The notes beneath the pieces were generated by a model. It did no database searches. It saw only the letters and a program-made list of their open reading frames with translations, and was not told the origin of the DNA. From contig NZ_FXEH01000006.1 in assembly GCF_900176565.1 (NCBI RefSeq), positions 434,001-498,000 of the forward strand: 64,000 bases of DNA, read 5' to 3'. Position numbers and translations under genes: made by a program. This document shows, one piece after another, positions 1 to 7,760 of this stretch (the stretch's first letter is position 1; each line of letters begins with the position of its first letter). Source of the stretch: Thalassobacillus devorans. GTDB lineage: Bacteria > Bacillota > Bacilli > Bacillales > Halobacillaceae.

Positions 1-523
1 TCGCGGTTCAGATCTACCTCATTCGCGTTCAGACGAGTCAGGTGACGTTCGCCCTTTGCTGCGTAATCTTCTAATTCATAATTGACATCTCCCATTGCAC
101 CGTCGGCATTATACATCGGGATGATCAGGAGATTGACGTTTTCTAAGATTCCTTTTGTCTTCCCCGTGCCAAGCTGCTTGATGAATTCGAGTGAACCTTC
201 CGTCGTTAGCGCCTCGTCCCCATGCTGCTGGGCGATGTAGAGGATGGTCGGGTTGTCCTGATTCTGCATGTACTTCACCATATGCATGTCCCGTCCTTTC
301 ACCGTTTCCCCGATCACTTCGAGCTCCATATTTGCCTGTTTTTTCTCTTGTGTTTCCAGGAAGTCCACCATTTCCGTGTATGTATGCAGGATGGAAGTGT
401 TGATCGTCTCGTACCCTGGTAGTCTGGTCCGTTCCCTGCCGCCTTGGCTTTTGGGATGTCAGCCATCATTCCACCGGTTAGGATTGTGCCGGATAAGGCG
501 ATGGTTGCTAGTTGTTTTTTCAT
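1..523 (-). pseudogene. M14 zinc carboxypeptidase, N-terminal part, frameshifted and cut by the window edge
   Basis: A secreted metallocarboxypeptidase start. The ATG at 523 follows AAAGGAGG and opens a signal peptide (MKKQLATIALSGTILTGG, ending near AKAAG). Near position 415 the frame breaks: after DYQG the family sequence continues one frame over as YETINTSILHTYTEMVDFL. It then runs open to the edge with the zinc-binding HGDE and the NANEVDLNR motif of M14 peptidases. One missing base explains the break. The C-terminal half, with the catalytic Glu, lies outside the window to the left. Seen: signal peptide, frameshift, zinc motif. Known family: M14. It is either a true pseudogene or a single-base sequencing error; I cannot tell which. 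Confidence 0.8.
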
Positions 524-669
524 ACATATTCCTCCTTTGTTTACACATTTCGACAAAAAACACATGAATCCTTTTCTTATTACCTAATTATGAAAATGGT
601 CTTAGTGAGCTATTGGTAATTGGTCATAGAGATCAGGAATATAATGACAGTATAAAAGGGGGAGAGCAG

Positions 670-1395
670 GTGAAAGAATTTTTCAAATCGAAAACAGCAA
701 AAGTTACTGGGGTTGGTTTAGCTATTATCCTTATTGCCTCCATATTTTATGGAGTTGGCACTACCCAGGCCAAAGGCGACTTCCAGGATTCAAAAGTAAC
801 CCTTTCCGAATTGCTTAACAAAATCAGTGAAGCGGAGGGAGAGCTTGAAAATCTGGAGGAAGAGGTAGAGCAGGCAGTTGAAGAGAAGGAAGAGAAGGTG
901 TCGGAGAACGAAGAAGAGATTCGGGATACAGAGAAAAGGCTGGATAAAGTGAAGGCTGATTATAAAAAGGAAAAAGAAGCGTATGACGAAGCGGTAAAAA
1001 TCATTGAAAAACGCGATGCAGCTGAACAGGAGCTATCCACTTTCCAGAAAGAGATCGATGACTTTAATTCCACCATCAAAGGTAAAAAGAAAGAAGTGTC
1101 TGACTTAGAAAGCGAGATTGAAAGGCTGACTAATATAATAGTAGAAACTGGAGAGGAGCCAAAGGAATTCGCAGCCGGGCAATACCTCGTTGGTCAGGAT
1201 TTTCCGGAAGGGAGATACAAAGCTGTCCCAATAGGGGAAGGAAGCAATTTTATCATATATGGAAGTTCCGGTTATGCAGATGTAAATACCATCTTAGGGG
1301 ATGGGAGTTTTGGCGAAACGGAATATATCTTCTGGACGTCTGAAGGAGATGTTATGGAGACTGCTGCAAGGGTGAAATTGGTTCCTTTGGAATAA
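670..1395 (+). CDS. Membrane-anchored coiled-coil protein with C-terminal beta domain
   Basis: Unrecognised 241-residue exported protein. The GTG at 670 is chosen over an upstream in-frame start because GGGGGAGAG lies just before it and a normal N-terminus follows (basic, then a hydrophobic stretch about residues 11-30). Residues 45-165 are very rich in Glu and Lys with heptad character, a long coiled coil. The last 70 residues form a small domain starting FAAGQYLVGQDFPEGRY. This resembles the AGxYxVGxDIPxGRY domain seen in many Firmicute surface proteins. It stands alone and ends before a terminator. The role is unknown; a cell-wall-facing structural or sensing role is a guess. Confidence 0.75.
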   Translation: MKEFFKSKTAKVTGVGLAIILIASIFYGVGTTQAKGDFQDSKVTLSELLNKISEAEGELENLEEEVEQAVEEKEEKVSENEEEIRDTEKRLDKVKADYKKEKEAYDEAVKIIEKRDAAEQELSTFQKEIDDFNSTIKGKKKEVSDLESEIERLTNIIVETGEEPKEFAAGQYLVGQDFPEGRYKAVPIGEGSNFIIYGSSGYADVNTILGDGSFGETEYIFWTSEGDVMETAARVKLVPLE

Positions 1396-1500
1396 TTTTC
1401 GTAAAAGTACATGTTTGCAGGGAGGTGCACGATTCACAATCAAGGAACTCTTTTCAACTTTTTGTTATAACGATGAGATTAATACCTGCAATCAAAGGAA

Positions 1501-1531
1501 ATGCTCGGAGGGTAAGCTCCGAGCATTTTAT
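1501..1531 (+). terminator. Rho-independent terminator
   Basis: ATGCTCGGAG pairs with CTCCGAGCAT around a 4-base loop and is followed by TTTTA. It closes the coiled-coil gene upstream. Confidence 0.8.
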
Positions 1532-1540
1532 ACTTTTAAG

Positions 1541-1600
1541 AACGTTTAACCTTGTTGAAGGATTAAAGTGTTCGCCATAAGGACTTGGCATACGCCAAGT
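1541..1600. repeat. Dispersed ACTTGGC-hairpin repeat, copy 1
   Basis: Contains GTTTAACCTTGTT, AAGGATTAAAGT and CGCCATAAGGACTTGGC, then a perfect 7-bp stem ACTTGGC/GCCAAGT at 1583-1589 and 1594-1600. A longer copy lies at 48141-48225 and a core-only copy at 5721-5747. Together with the terminator it fills the 300-base gap before the sugar-sensor gene; I see nothing else in that gap. Confidence 0.7.
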
Positions 1601-1695
1601 TTTATAAATATTTTACCAGTGAAAGAGTAAGAAAATTGAAAAATATTCGATCAAATATGCTAAACTATTACATTATACGAAGGGAGGAGAGGTAG

Positions 1696-2691
1696 ATGAC
1701 TCGTTTGTTTTATGGTGCGGCTTTTATCATGTTTGTAACCGTTTTCTCGGTCTTTTTATATTTTTCTATTAAAGCTTTCAGTATAAATCCTGACACTGTA
1801 ACACAGGCTTATTCATACCCCCGGCATCACATTGTTCTCATTCCCGAAGAAATCAATAATGATTATTGGCGACTGGTTGAAAAGGGGGCTCGGGCTGCGG
1901 CCAGGGATTTCGGCATAGCCTTGGAATATACCGGGCCGAAGCAGGCGGATCAGGAAGAACATCTGAAATCTATAAATATGGCTGCGGCAGCGAAAGTGGA
2001 TGGAATCCTTACTCAGGGGCTGAGTGAGGAACAGTTTACGCCTCTCATCAATAAAGTGGTGCAAAAAGGGATTCCTGTTATGACAGTTGATACGGATGCT
2101 GCGAAAAGCGATCGTATTTCTTATATTGGGACAGACAACTATTATGCGGGGATATTGGCTGGTAAGGCACTGCTCGCCGACACGGAAGGAGAAATAAAAG
2201 TCGGCATCATCACCGGAAAATTCGATACGAATCACCAGAAACTGAGAGTCCAAGGTTTCAAAGATGCAATAAGGGAGCAAAATCGTGTCGAGATCATTGC
2301 AATCGAGGCTTCCCAGATTACAAGAATACAAGCTGCGGAAAAGACTTATAAAATCCTTCAGGAACATCCAGAGATCAATGCTTTTTACGGGACGAGCGCA
2401 CTCGATGCCCTTGGCATTTCAGAAGTGCTGGAATATATGGGAAAGTCACAGGAAACGTATGTCATCGGTTTTGATATTTTACCAGAGACGCTGGAATTGC
2501 TTGAAGCAGGAAAAATTGAAGCGACCGTAATCCAGCAGCCGTATGAAATGGGGTACAAAAGTATCGAGGCGATGGTTCAGGTGCTGGAGGGGAAAGCTGT
2601 CGATTCGATCAACCATACCGAAACGCGCGTAATCCGGCAAGGTGACCTGCCATTAAATAGGAATGAAATGATTGAGGCGGAGGTCCAATGA
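1696..2691 (+). CDS. Membrane-anchored sugar-binding sensor protein (Peripla_BP_4 type)
   Basis: A 331-residue LacI/ribose-binding-type protein held by an N-terminal membrane segment (residues 5-27), with no lipobox. The rest is a type I periplasmic-binding fold: [51 protein letters not shown] and YVIGFDI are typical strand-loop signatures. The start has GGGAGGAGAGG ahead of it. The stop overlaps the next gene, a YesM-type kinase, by four bases. Co-transcription suggests it binds a sugar outside the cell and signals through that kinase, as XylFII does with LytS in clostridia; that analogy is inference. It probably does not feed the ABC transporter directly, because a separate lipoprotein remnant is present downstream. 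Confidence 0.85.
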   Translation: MTRLFYGAAFIMFVTVFSVFLYFSIKAFSINPDTVTQAYSYPRHHIVLIPEEINNDYWRLVEKGARAAARDFGIALEYTGPKQADQEEHLKSINMAAAAKVDGILTQGLSEEQFTPLINKVVQKGIPVMTVDTDAAKSDRISYIGTDNYYAGILAGKALLADTEGEIKVGIITGKFDTNHQKLRVQGFKDAIREQNRVEIIAIEASQITRIQAAEKTYKILQEHPEINAFYGTSALDALGISEVLEYMGKSQETYVIGFDILPETLELLEAGKIEATVIQQPYEMGYKSIEAMVQVLEGKAVDSINHTETRVIRQGDLPLNRNEMIEAEVQ

Positions 2692-4157
2692 AACGCATCA
2701 GGACGAAAATCATGATATTTGTTGTCCTCCTTGTTCTGTTAGTAAATGGGGTCACGTTTTACCTTTATCAAAACAGCCAGCATACCATACATAAATACCA
2801 TGACAGTTTCCAGCGATTTATCATACTTAATCAGATTTCCCAGGAAACAGCCACTGTATATGAAGAGATGAATGCTTATATTTTAGAAAAATCTCCGGAA
2901 TTCCTCGTAAATTATGAAGAAGCCAGTACGAAGCTGAAGCAAGATAAAGAACGGTTGTTCGAAGAAGTAGGAAATGCAGAGAACCAACTGATGGTCACGA
3001 ATTATTTTAATTTGATTGATACATTCCTGGAAGAATGCGAGCTTACGATTGATGCTTTCCACGAAGAGGACTTGAATGTCTATTCGTTCCACTTGAATGA
3101 AGCTTCGCAGGTTTCCCAATATATCCAGGATACGACATTGAGTCTGTTGAACAGTGAGCTTACCGGCTACCAGGATTTTTATCATCTGATGGAAGAGAAG
3201 AATTTCTACTTTCAAGCGATGGGAATTTCTCTGTTCTTCTCTACGATAATTTTGAGTTTGCTGGCAGCTCTCTGGTTTTCGAGAGGGCTAACGAAACCGA
3301 TCAGGCTTTTGTCCGAATCTGCCAGGAAAATATCCAAAGGGGATTTTTCCGGTGAGGATGTTGAGGTACGGACCAATGATGAGATGGCATTATTAGGAGA
3401 TACCTTCAATCGGATGAGGGGAAATATCCGCGAGCTGATCAAGGAAATCAAGGACCAGTCGGAACTCGACAGGCTTCTTAAAGAAATGGAGCTGAAGAGT
3501 CTGCAAAGCCAGATCAATCCTCATTTCCTTTTCAATACATTAAATACCATCAATAAGATGGCTTATCTGGAGGATGCCGATAAGACGAGCAGTTTAATCG
3601 AATCGGTCTCGGCACTGCTGCGCTATAACCTGGGAACCCTGGATAAACCATCCACCTTGAAGGATGAAGTGAACATAGTGAAGGAGTATTTTTTTATCCA
3701 GCAGACCAGGTTTGGTGATCGTGTGAACTTTGAGACAGCCATTGAGGAGGAGTGCTTGGATATCGAAATTCCAATTCTGACATTGCAGCCGATTGTGGAA
3801 AATGCCTTTATTCACGGCATTGAAGGATATGAACAGGAAGCAAAAATCGGGTTGAACGTATATAACGAGAACAACCAGGTAGTCGTTGAAGTATGGGACA
3901 ATGGCGCCGGCATGGATGATATCGTCAAAAAGAAATTGTTGGATTCGGATGATGGCGCCAGGAATGAATTAACCTCAAAAGGTCATTCGACCGGTCTTGG
4001 CATGCGTAATGTCATCAAACGGCTGGAAATTTTTTATAAAGGAGCATGTGAAATCGATATTGAATCCGAATTGGAAATGGGAACTACTGTGCGATTTAAA
4101 TTACCTTATTATGTGAGGCAGAGGAGCGATCACTATGTTGCGTCTCATGGCGGTTGA
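2688..4157 (+). CDS. Sensor histidine kinase, YesM/LytS type
   Basis: A 489-residue membrane kinase. It has TM1 at about residues 7-27, an extracytoplasmic region of about 150 residues, TM2 near 180-203 and a HAMP linker ([20 protein letters not shown]). A His_kinase (PF06580) segment follows with the phosphoacceptor His in [18 protein letters not shown]-terminal HATPase has the N box ([13 protein letters not shown]) and G boxes ([20 protein letters not shown]). It overlaps the binding-protein gene by 4 bases and the regulator gene by 23, so the three form a translationally coupled sensing unit. The regulator's DNA-binding end is destroyed, so the kinase may now lack a normal output. Confidence 0.9.
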   Translation: MKRIRTKIMIFVVLLVLLVNGVTFYLYQNSQHTIHKYHDSFQRFIILNQISQETATVYEEMNAYILEKSPEFLVNYEEASTKLKQDKERLFEEVGNAENQLMVTNYFNLIDTFLEECELTIDAFHEEDLNVYSFHLNEASQVSQYIQDTTLSLLNSELTGYQDFYHLMEEKNFYFQAMGISLFFSTIILSLLAALWFSRGLTKPIRLLSESARKISKGDFSGEDVEVRTNDEMALLGDTFNRMRGNIRELIKEIKDQSELDRLLKEMELKSLQSQINPHFLFNTLNTINKMAYLEDADKTSSLIESVSALLRYNLGTLDKPSTLKDEVNIVKEYFFIQQTRFGDRVNFETAIEEECLDIEIPILTLQPIVENAFIHGIEGYEQEAKIGLNVYNENNQVVVEVWDNGAGMDDIVKKKLLDSDDGARNELTSKGHSTGLGMRNVIKRLEIFYKGACEIDIESELEMGTTVRFKLPYYVRQRSDHYVASHGG

Positions 4158-5018
4158 TGATGAATGGATTGAGCGGGAAGGCTTGAAAAAGATAATTGCC
4201 AATGAATGTCCTGGCGCTGATGTGGTTGCCGAAGCCGCTAATGGCAGGCAGGCGATCGAGACAGCGCTTGAAGCCGAACCGGATATCATTCTAATGGATA
4301 TTAAGATGCCGGGCATCGATGGGGTGGAAGCGGTCACGGAAATCAAAAAAAATTTACCGAACACACGGTTCATCATGGTGTCGGCGTTCGATACATTTGA
4401 ATATGCGAAAAACGTGATGCAGCAGGGTGTCAAAGAATACTTGCTGAAGCCGAGCCGGAAACAGGAAGTCGTCGCGGCGGTACGGCGGGTGGAAAGGGAA
4501 ATAGTCGAAGAGAGTCGTCAGGTGGCTGAAAAGCAGTACCTGGAACGTCAATTCAATAAAGCATTGAAGTTCATGCAATCCGAGTGGGCGCTATCTATGC
4601 TGGTCGATCACATGCAGGACCTTGACTTGACAGAATGGAGTGAGCTGTTGGATATCAATATAACCTGCGGCTATGCGATGGTAATCGATTTTCGTCAGGC
4701 GAACGATCGGGATAAGAGTTTTGCATGGGTGAAAGAGTATATTAGAAACCACTCGAAAGATGTTCAATTATTCAGTCCTAACCATGAAGAAAAGCTGCCG
4801 GTTAATGTATCGGTGACTACCATAAACTGACCGTCCGTGCCAGGAGTTTCCGTCCACCCGAAATCTTCTTTTACTGCTTGAAGAAGTAGCTGCCCACGTG
4901 GATCTTAGTCCCTATTACCTTAGTAAATTGTTCAAAGAAAAGAAAGGTGTTACTTTCATCGAATATTTGACCGGTATCCGCGTAATACATAATACAAGAA
5001 TGTTTTTTATTTTTTAAA
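4135..5018 (+). pseudogene. YesN-type response regulator, broken
   Basis: Receiver domain intact (residues 1-125: [11 protein letters not shown], phosphoacceptor Asp in ILMDIKMPG, Lys in YLLKPSRK), followed by part of the linker. The frame stops at 4830. About 45 bases later the first helix-turn-helix of an AraC domain reappears in another frame (EEVAAHVDLSPYYLSKLF to EYLTGIRV, 4880-4987). It then meets foreign sequence and stops at 5018. The second helix-turn-helix ([20 protein letters not shown]) lies nearby on the opposite strand. At least one deletion plus one inversion are needed. The protein can still receive phosphate but cannot bind DNA as a normal YesN would. Confidence 0.8.
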
Positions 5019-5270
5019 CTGCGCCTGCTTCCGGTATTGATTCGGGCTTCTTCCCACCTTTTTCTTGAACACCCGACTGAAATAATTCGGATCCTTGTAA
5101 CCAACTTTGAAGCAAATCTCTTTCAGGCTATGAACCGGATCGTTCATCAGTTCCTTTGCTTTGCCCACACTGCTTCCGTCAGCTTCATTAGAACTTGAGT
5201 CACTGCAGGCTGCAAGCGCCAATATTAGTGCAAACATAAGCGATACAAACGTCCACTTCTTCTTATTCAA
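5007..5270 (-). pseudogene. Chimeric ORF: sugar-binding lipoprotein start joined to AraC-domain end
   Basis: On the minus strand a TTG start at 5270, with AGGGGG upstream, opens a lipoprotein signal ([20 protein letters not shown], Cys at the lipobox). After about 36 residues it switches to [20 protein letters not shown] and [19 protein letters not shown]. That is the last AraC helix-turn-helix and the natural C-terminus of the neighbouring response regulator. The lipoprotein start matches the gene whose tail sits at 5343-5651 on the plus strand. The two pieces keep their order relative to the operon, but each is flipped in place. The open frame is an accident of rearrangement and unlikely to make a useful protein. 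Confidence 0.75.
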
Positions 5271-5299
5271 TTACAAACTAACCCCCTAAAGAATATTTA

Positions 5300-5313
5300 T
5301 GAAACCGCTATCA
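5300..5313. promoter_or_regulatory. CcpA cre site, full consensus match
   Basis: TGAAACCGCTATCA matches TGWAANCGNTNWCA at all 14 positions. It lies upstream of the inverted lipoprotein start, where catabolite control of a sugar ABC operon is expected. After the rearrangement it sits between the two lipoprotein fragments. Confidence 0.7.
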
Positions 5314-5342
5314 TTTAAAATATATCATGGGGGTGAGGTGTA

Positions 5343-5651
5343 TCAAATCCTGATGATGTCAAAAAATTCTTGAGCGTACTTGGTTCTGTGGAAGGACAGG
5401 ATGCTTTCAACACGTTGAAAGGATCGATTCCAGCCCGCAAAGATGCGGACGTTTCCAAGTATGATGAATATGGCAAGGAAACGATTGAGGATTTTAATGA
5501 AGCAAAACTGGCGCCGAGTCTTGCTCACGGATCCGCTGCTGCAGAAGGGTTCCTGACAAAAGTGAATCAGGCGGTGAACATCTTCGTAACACAACAGAAT
5601 ACCGAACAGTTCATCGACTCATTAGAGCAGGCAGCAAGTGAACTAAAATAA
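5343..5651 (+). pseudogene. Sugar ABC transporter substrate-binding protein, C-terminal remnant
   Basis: The last 102 residues of a family 1 extracellular solute-binding protein: KKFLSVLGSVEGQDAFNTLK, GSIPARKDADVSKYDEYG and the terminal helix QNTEQFIDSLEQAASELK. No start codon or SD lies in a sensible place. The N-terminal 36 residues are on the minus strand at about 5160-5270, and roughly 290 central residues are missing. Two permeases of the same transporter follow intact. The transporter therefore lacks its own binding protein here, unless another locus supplies one. Confidence 0.75.
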
Positions 5652-5654
5652 CCG

Positions 5655-5687
5655 GAAGGGGGTAGAGGTCACACTCTTCCCCCTTTA
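5655..5687 (+). terminator. Hairpin after the lipoprotein remnant
   Basis: AAGGGGG-T-AGAG pairs with CTCT-T-CCCCCTT, followed by TATTTTATTTT. This looks like the usual intra-operon attenuating terminator between a highly expressed binding protein and its permeases. Confidence 0.6.
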
Positions 5688-5720
5688 TTTTATTTTACAA
5701 AAGTGTACTAAAGCTTTAGG

Positions 5721-5747
5721 CAAAAAGGACTTGGCGACAAGCCGAGT
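5721..5747. repeat. Dispersed ACTTGGC-hairpin repeat, core copy
   Basis: AAAAAGGACTTGGC-GACAA-GCCGAGT repeats the stem-loop core found at 1541-1600 and 48141-48225. It ends 32 bases before the first permease start. Confidence 0.55.
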
Positions 5748-5779
5748 GATATTTCATCTGAGTAGAGGGAGGTTTTACG

Positions 5780-6766
5780 ATGGAACCAGCACGATCCTCT
5801 GTGGATCATTCAACTGAGACAGAATACAAAGTAGAATCCGAAAAGAAAAAGAAGAAAAAAGCGGTAACGAAAGACCACTGGATGGCGGTGGCATTTTTAG
5901 CGCCGTCCGTTATTCTGCTTGGTATATTCGTTTATGGCTTCATAGGCTGGACAGGTTTTGTGTCCCTGAGCAACTGGAATACGTTGGTACCCGACTTTTC
6001 GTTTGCGGGAATCGAAAACTATGTGAACCTGTTCCAGGACTACCGTTTCCAGGCAGATCTACGTAACACATTATTTTTTACCTTATTTTTTATTGGAGCG
6101 GTCATCGTTGTCGGAATTACCCTGGCAATCCTGTTGGATCAGAAAATCAGGCAGGAATCTTTATTCCGCAATATTTTCTTTTTCCCGATGGCATTATCGT
6201 TTGTTGTTACGGGTGTGGTATGGCAATGGTTACTGAACCCTTCGACTGGCGTGAACCTGTTTTTAAGCAAAATTGGTTTGGAATCGAAATGGTACACCGA
6301 TACGACGATAATCCCTGGTGTCGAATGGGGGAAAATTGAGTTCGGGATTCCAGTGGCACTTATTGCGGTTGTTATTGCGGCAGTATGGCAGATGACCGGC
6401 TTTTCGGTAGCGATGTACCTTGCTGGGTTACGCGCCATTCCAGAAGAGGTGAGAGAAGCGGCGCGAATGGATGGAGCGTCTGAATTTATGGTGTATTGGA
6501 AAGTGGTATTGCCGATGCTGCGGCCGATTACTATCAGTGTCGTCATTATCATGGCGCATATCTCCCTGAAAATATTCGATCTCATCTATGCGATGACAGG
6601 CCCTGGCGCAAATTACGTTACCGATGTGCCGGGGGTTTATATGTTCGAAACAACCTTCCGCGGAAACTATTATGCAAATGGAGCGGCTATTGCAATCATC
6701 ATGCTTCTGTCTGTCGCTATTTTCATCGTTCCGTATCTGATTTCGAGTCGAAAGGGGGACGCCTAA
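5780..6766 (+). CDS. Sugar ABC transporter permease (MalF/UgpA class)
   Basis: A 328-residue inner-membrane permease of the CUT1 carbohydrate family. A charged Lys-rich cytoplasmic tail (residues 20-33) precedes six membrane segments, beginning at WMAVAFLAPSVILLGIFVYG. The EAA loop, which docks the ATPase, is EAARMDGASEFMVYWKVVLP near residue 225. The SD is GGGAGG before 5780. It abuts the second permease with no gap. No ATPase gene is nearby; CUT1 systems in Bacillaceae often share one MsmX-type ATPase encoded elsewhere, so that absence is normal. The cognate binding protein is broken, so activity is doubtful. Confidence 0.9.
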   Translation: MEPARSSVDHSTETEYKVESEKKKKKKAVTKDHWMAVAFLAPSVILLGIFVYGFIGWTGFVSLSNWNTLVPDFSFAGIENYVNLFQDYRFQADLRNTLFFTLFFIGAVIVVGITLAILLDQKIRQESLFRNIFFFPMALSFVVTGVVWQWLLNPSTGVNLFLSKIGLESKWYTDTTIIPGVEWGKIEFGIPVALIAVVIAAVWQMTGFSVAMYLAGLRAIPEEVREAARMDGASEFMVYWKVVLPMLRPITISVVIIMAHISLKIFDLIYAMTGPGANYVTDVPGVYMFETTFRGNYYANGAAIAIIMLLSVAIFIVPYLISSRKGDA

Positions 6767-7588
6767 ATGGCGGTGAGGACTTTGACACGCCCGATCATTT
6801 ACCTGATTCTTATTGCGCTTACTTTATTTTATCTGATGCCTGTCTACGTCATGCTGGTGACAAGCTTTAAGCCGCTCCAGGAAGTTACTCTTGCTGATAT
6901 GTGGAAGCTTCCGACCACAATCGATTTCAGCAGTTACGTTACTGCTTTTACACGGCTGGCGCCTAACCTGATGAACAGTTTCTACCTGGTCATTCCGGCA
7001 ACAATTCTATCGGCACTGTTCGGTTCTTTAAACGGCTATGTGCTTTCCAAGTGGAAATTCAAAGGATCGGATGTGCTGTTTACTGCAATATTGTTCGGGA
7101 TGTTCATCCCGTACCAGAGTATCTTAATTCCACTTATTCAATTTTTGCGTGAAATCGGCTTGTACAATTCCATCGCCGGTCTGGTATTCGTCCATGTTGT
7201 CTATGGACTGCCAATCACAACGTTGATGTTCCGGAACTTCTATGCCAGCATCCCCGATTCCATGATCGAGTCAGCGAAAATCGATGGAGCTGGATTCCTT
7301 GGTATTTTTCGGCATATCATGTTCCCGCTCTCGATCACTGGTTTCGTGGTGGTCGGCATCTGGCAGTTTACGAACATCTGGAACGAATTTTTGTTCGCGG
7401 TCACAATCACAACTTCAGCCCAGCAGCCAGTTATGGTTGCCCTGCAGAACTTGTCCGGCAGCCAGATCGTCCAGTGGAACGTCCAGATGGCCGGGGCATT
7501 ACTTGCAGCATTACCGACATTGCTTGTCTACATCTTTTTAGGCAAATTTTTTGTGAGAGGGCTGTTGGCTGGTTCTGTGAAAGGATAA
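6767..7588 (+). CDS. Sugar ABC transporter permease (MalG/UgpE class)
   Basis: A 273-residue partner permease with six membrane segments (first at PIIYLILIALTLFYLMPVYV). Its EAA-type loop is IESAKIDGAGFLGIFRHIMF near residue 170. It starts directly after the stop of the MalF-like gene, with GGGGG as SD inside that gene. The two should form a heterodimeric pore for an oligosaccharide. The GH97 enzyme downstream suggests alpha-linked glucosides or galactosides; the substrate is inference. Confidence 0.9.
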   Translation: MAVRTLTRPIIYLILIALTLFYLMPVYVMLVTSFKPLQEVTLADMWKLPTTIDFSSYVTAFTRLAPNLMNSFYLVIPATILSALFGSLNGYVLSKWKFKGSDVLFTAILFGMFIPYQSILIPLIQFLREIGLYNSIAGLVFVHVVYGLPITTLMFRNFYASIPDSMIESAKIDGAGFLGIFRHIMFPLSITGFVVVGIWQFTNIWNEFLFAVTITTSAQQPVMVALQNLSGSQIVQWNVQMAGALLAALPTLLVYIFLGKFFVRGLLAGSVKG

Positions 7589-7655
7589 ATTGCTCAGTTT
7601 CTATGACAAAATAGTACAGACCAGGACAAAAAAATGAAGATAGATAGGAATTTAT

Positions 7656-7737
7656 CCCCCCTTCTCACCATGATAGAATGCATGAAAGCGTTATCTAATT
7701 TGGTGAGAAAGGGGGGCAGTGTTTAACACTAGATAAC
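7656..7737 (+). promoter_or_regulatory. GH97 leader with interleaved inverted repeats and a cre-like site
   Basis: Arm A (CCCCCCTTCTCACC, 7656-7669) pairs with A' (GGTGAGAAAGGGGGG, 7702-7716). Arm B (GTTATCTA, 7690-7697) pairs with B' (TAGATAAC, 7730-7737). The order is A-B-A'-B', so the two stems are mutually exclusive or form a pseudoknot. A small perfect hairpin, AGTGTT-T-AACACT, sits at 7718-7730. TGAAAGCGTTATCT at 7683-7696 matches the CcpA cre consensus at 13 of 14 positions and overlaps arm B. This could be a CcpA roadblock, a terminator/antiterminator switch, or both. Confidence 0.5.
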
Positions 7738-7760
7738 TTTTATAAAAAAAGGAGGAAATC

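Noticed and set aside
1813-2367. 184-codon frame antisense to the sugar-sensor gene
   Set aside because: It is a shadow of a well-supported gene with clear fold signatures, without SD or family likeness.
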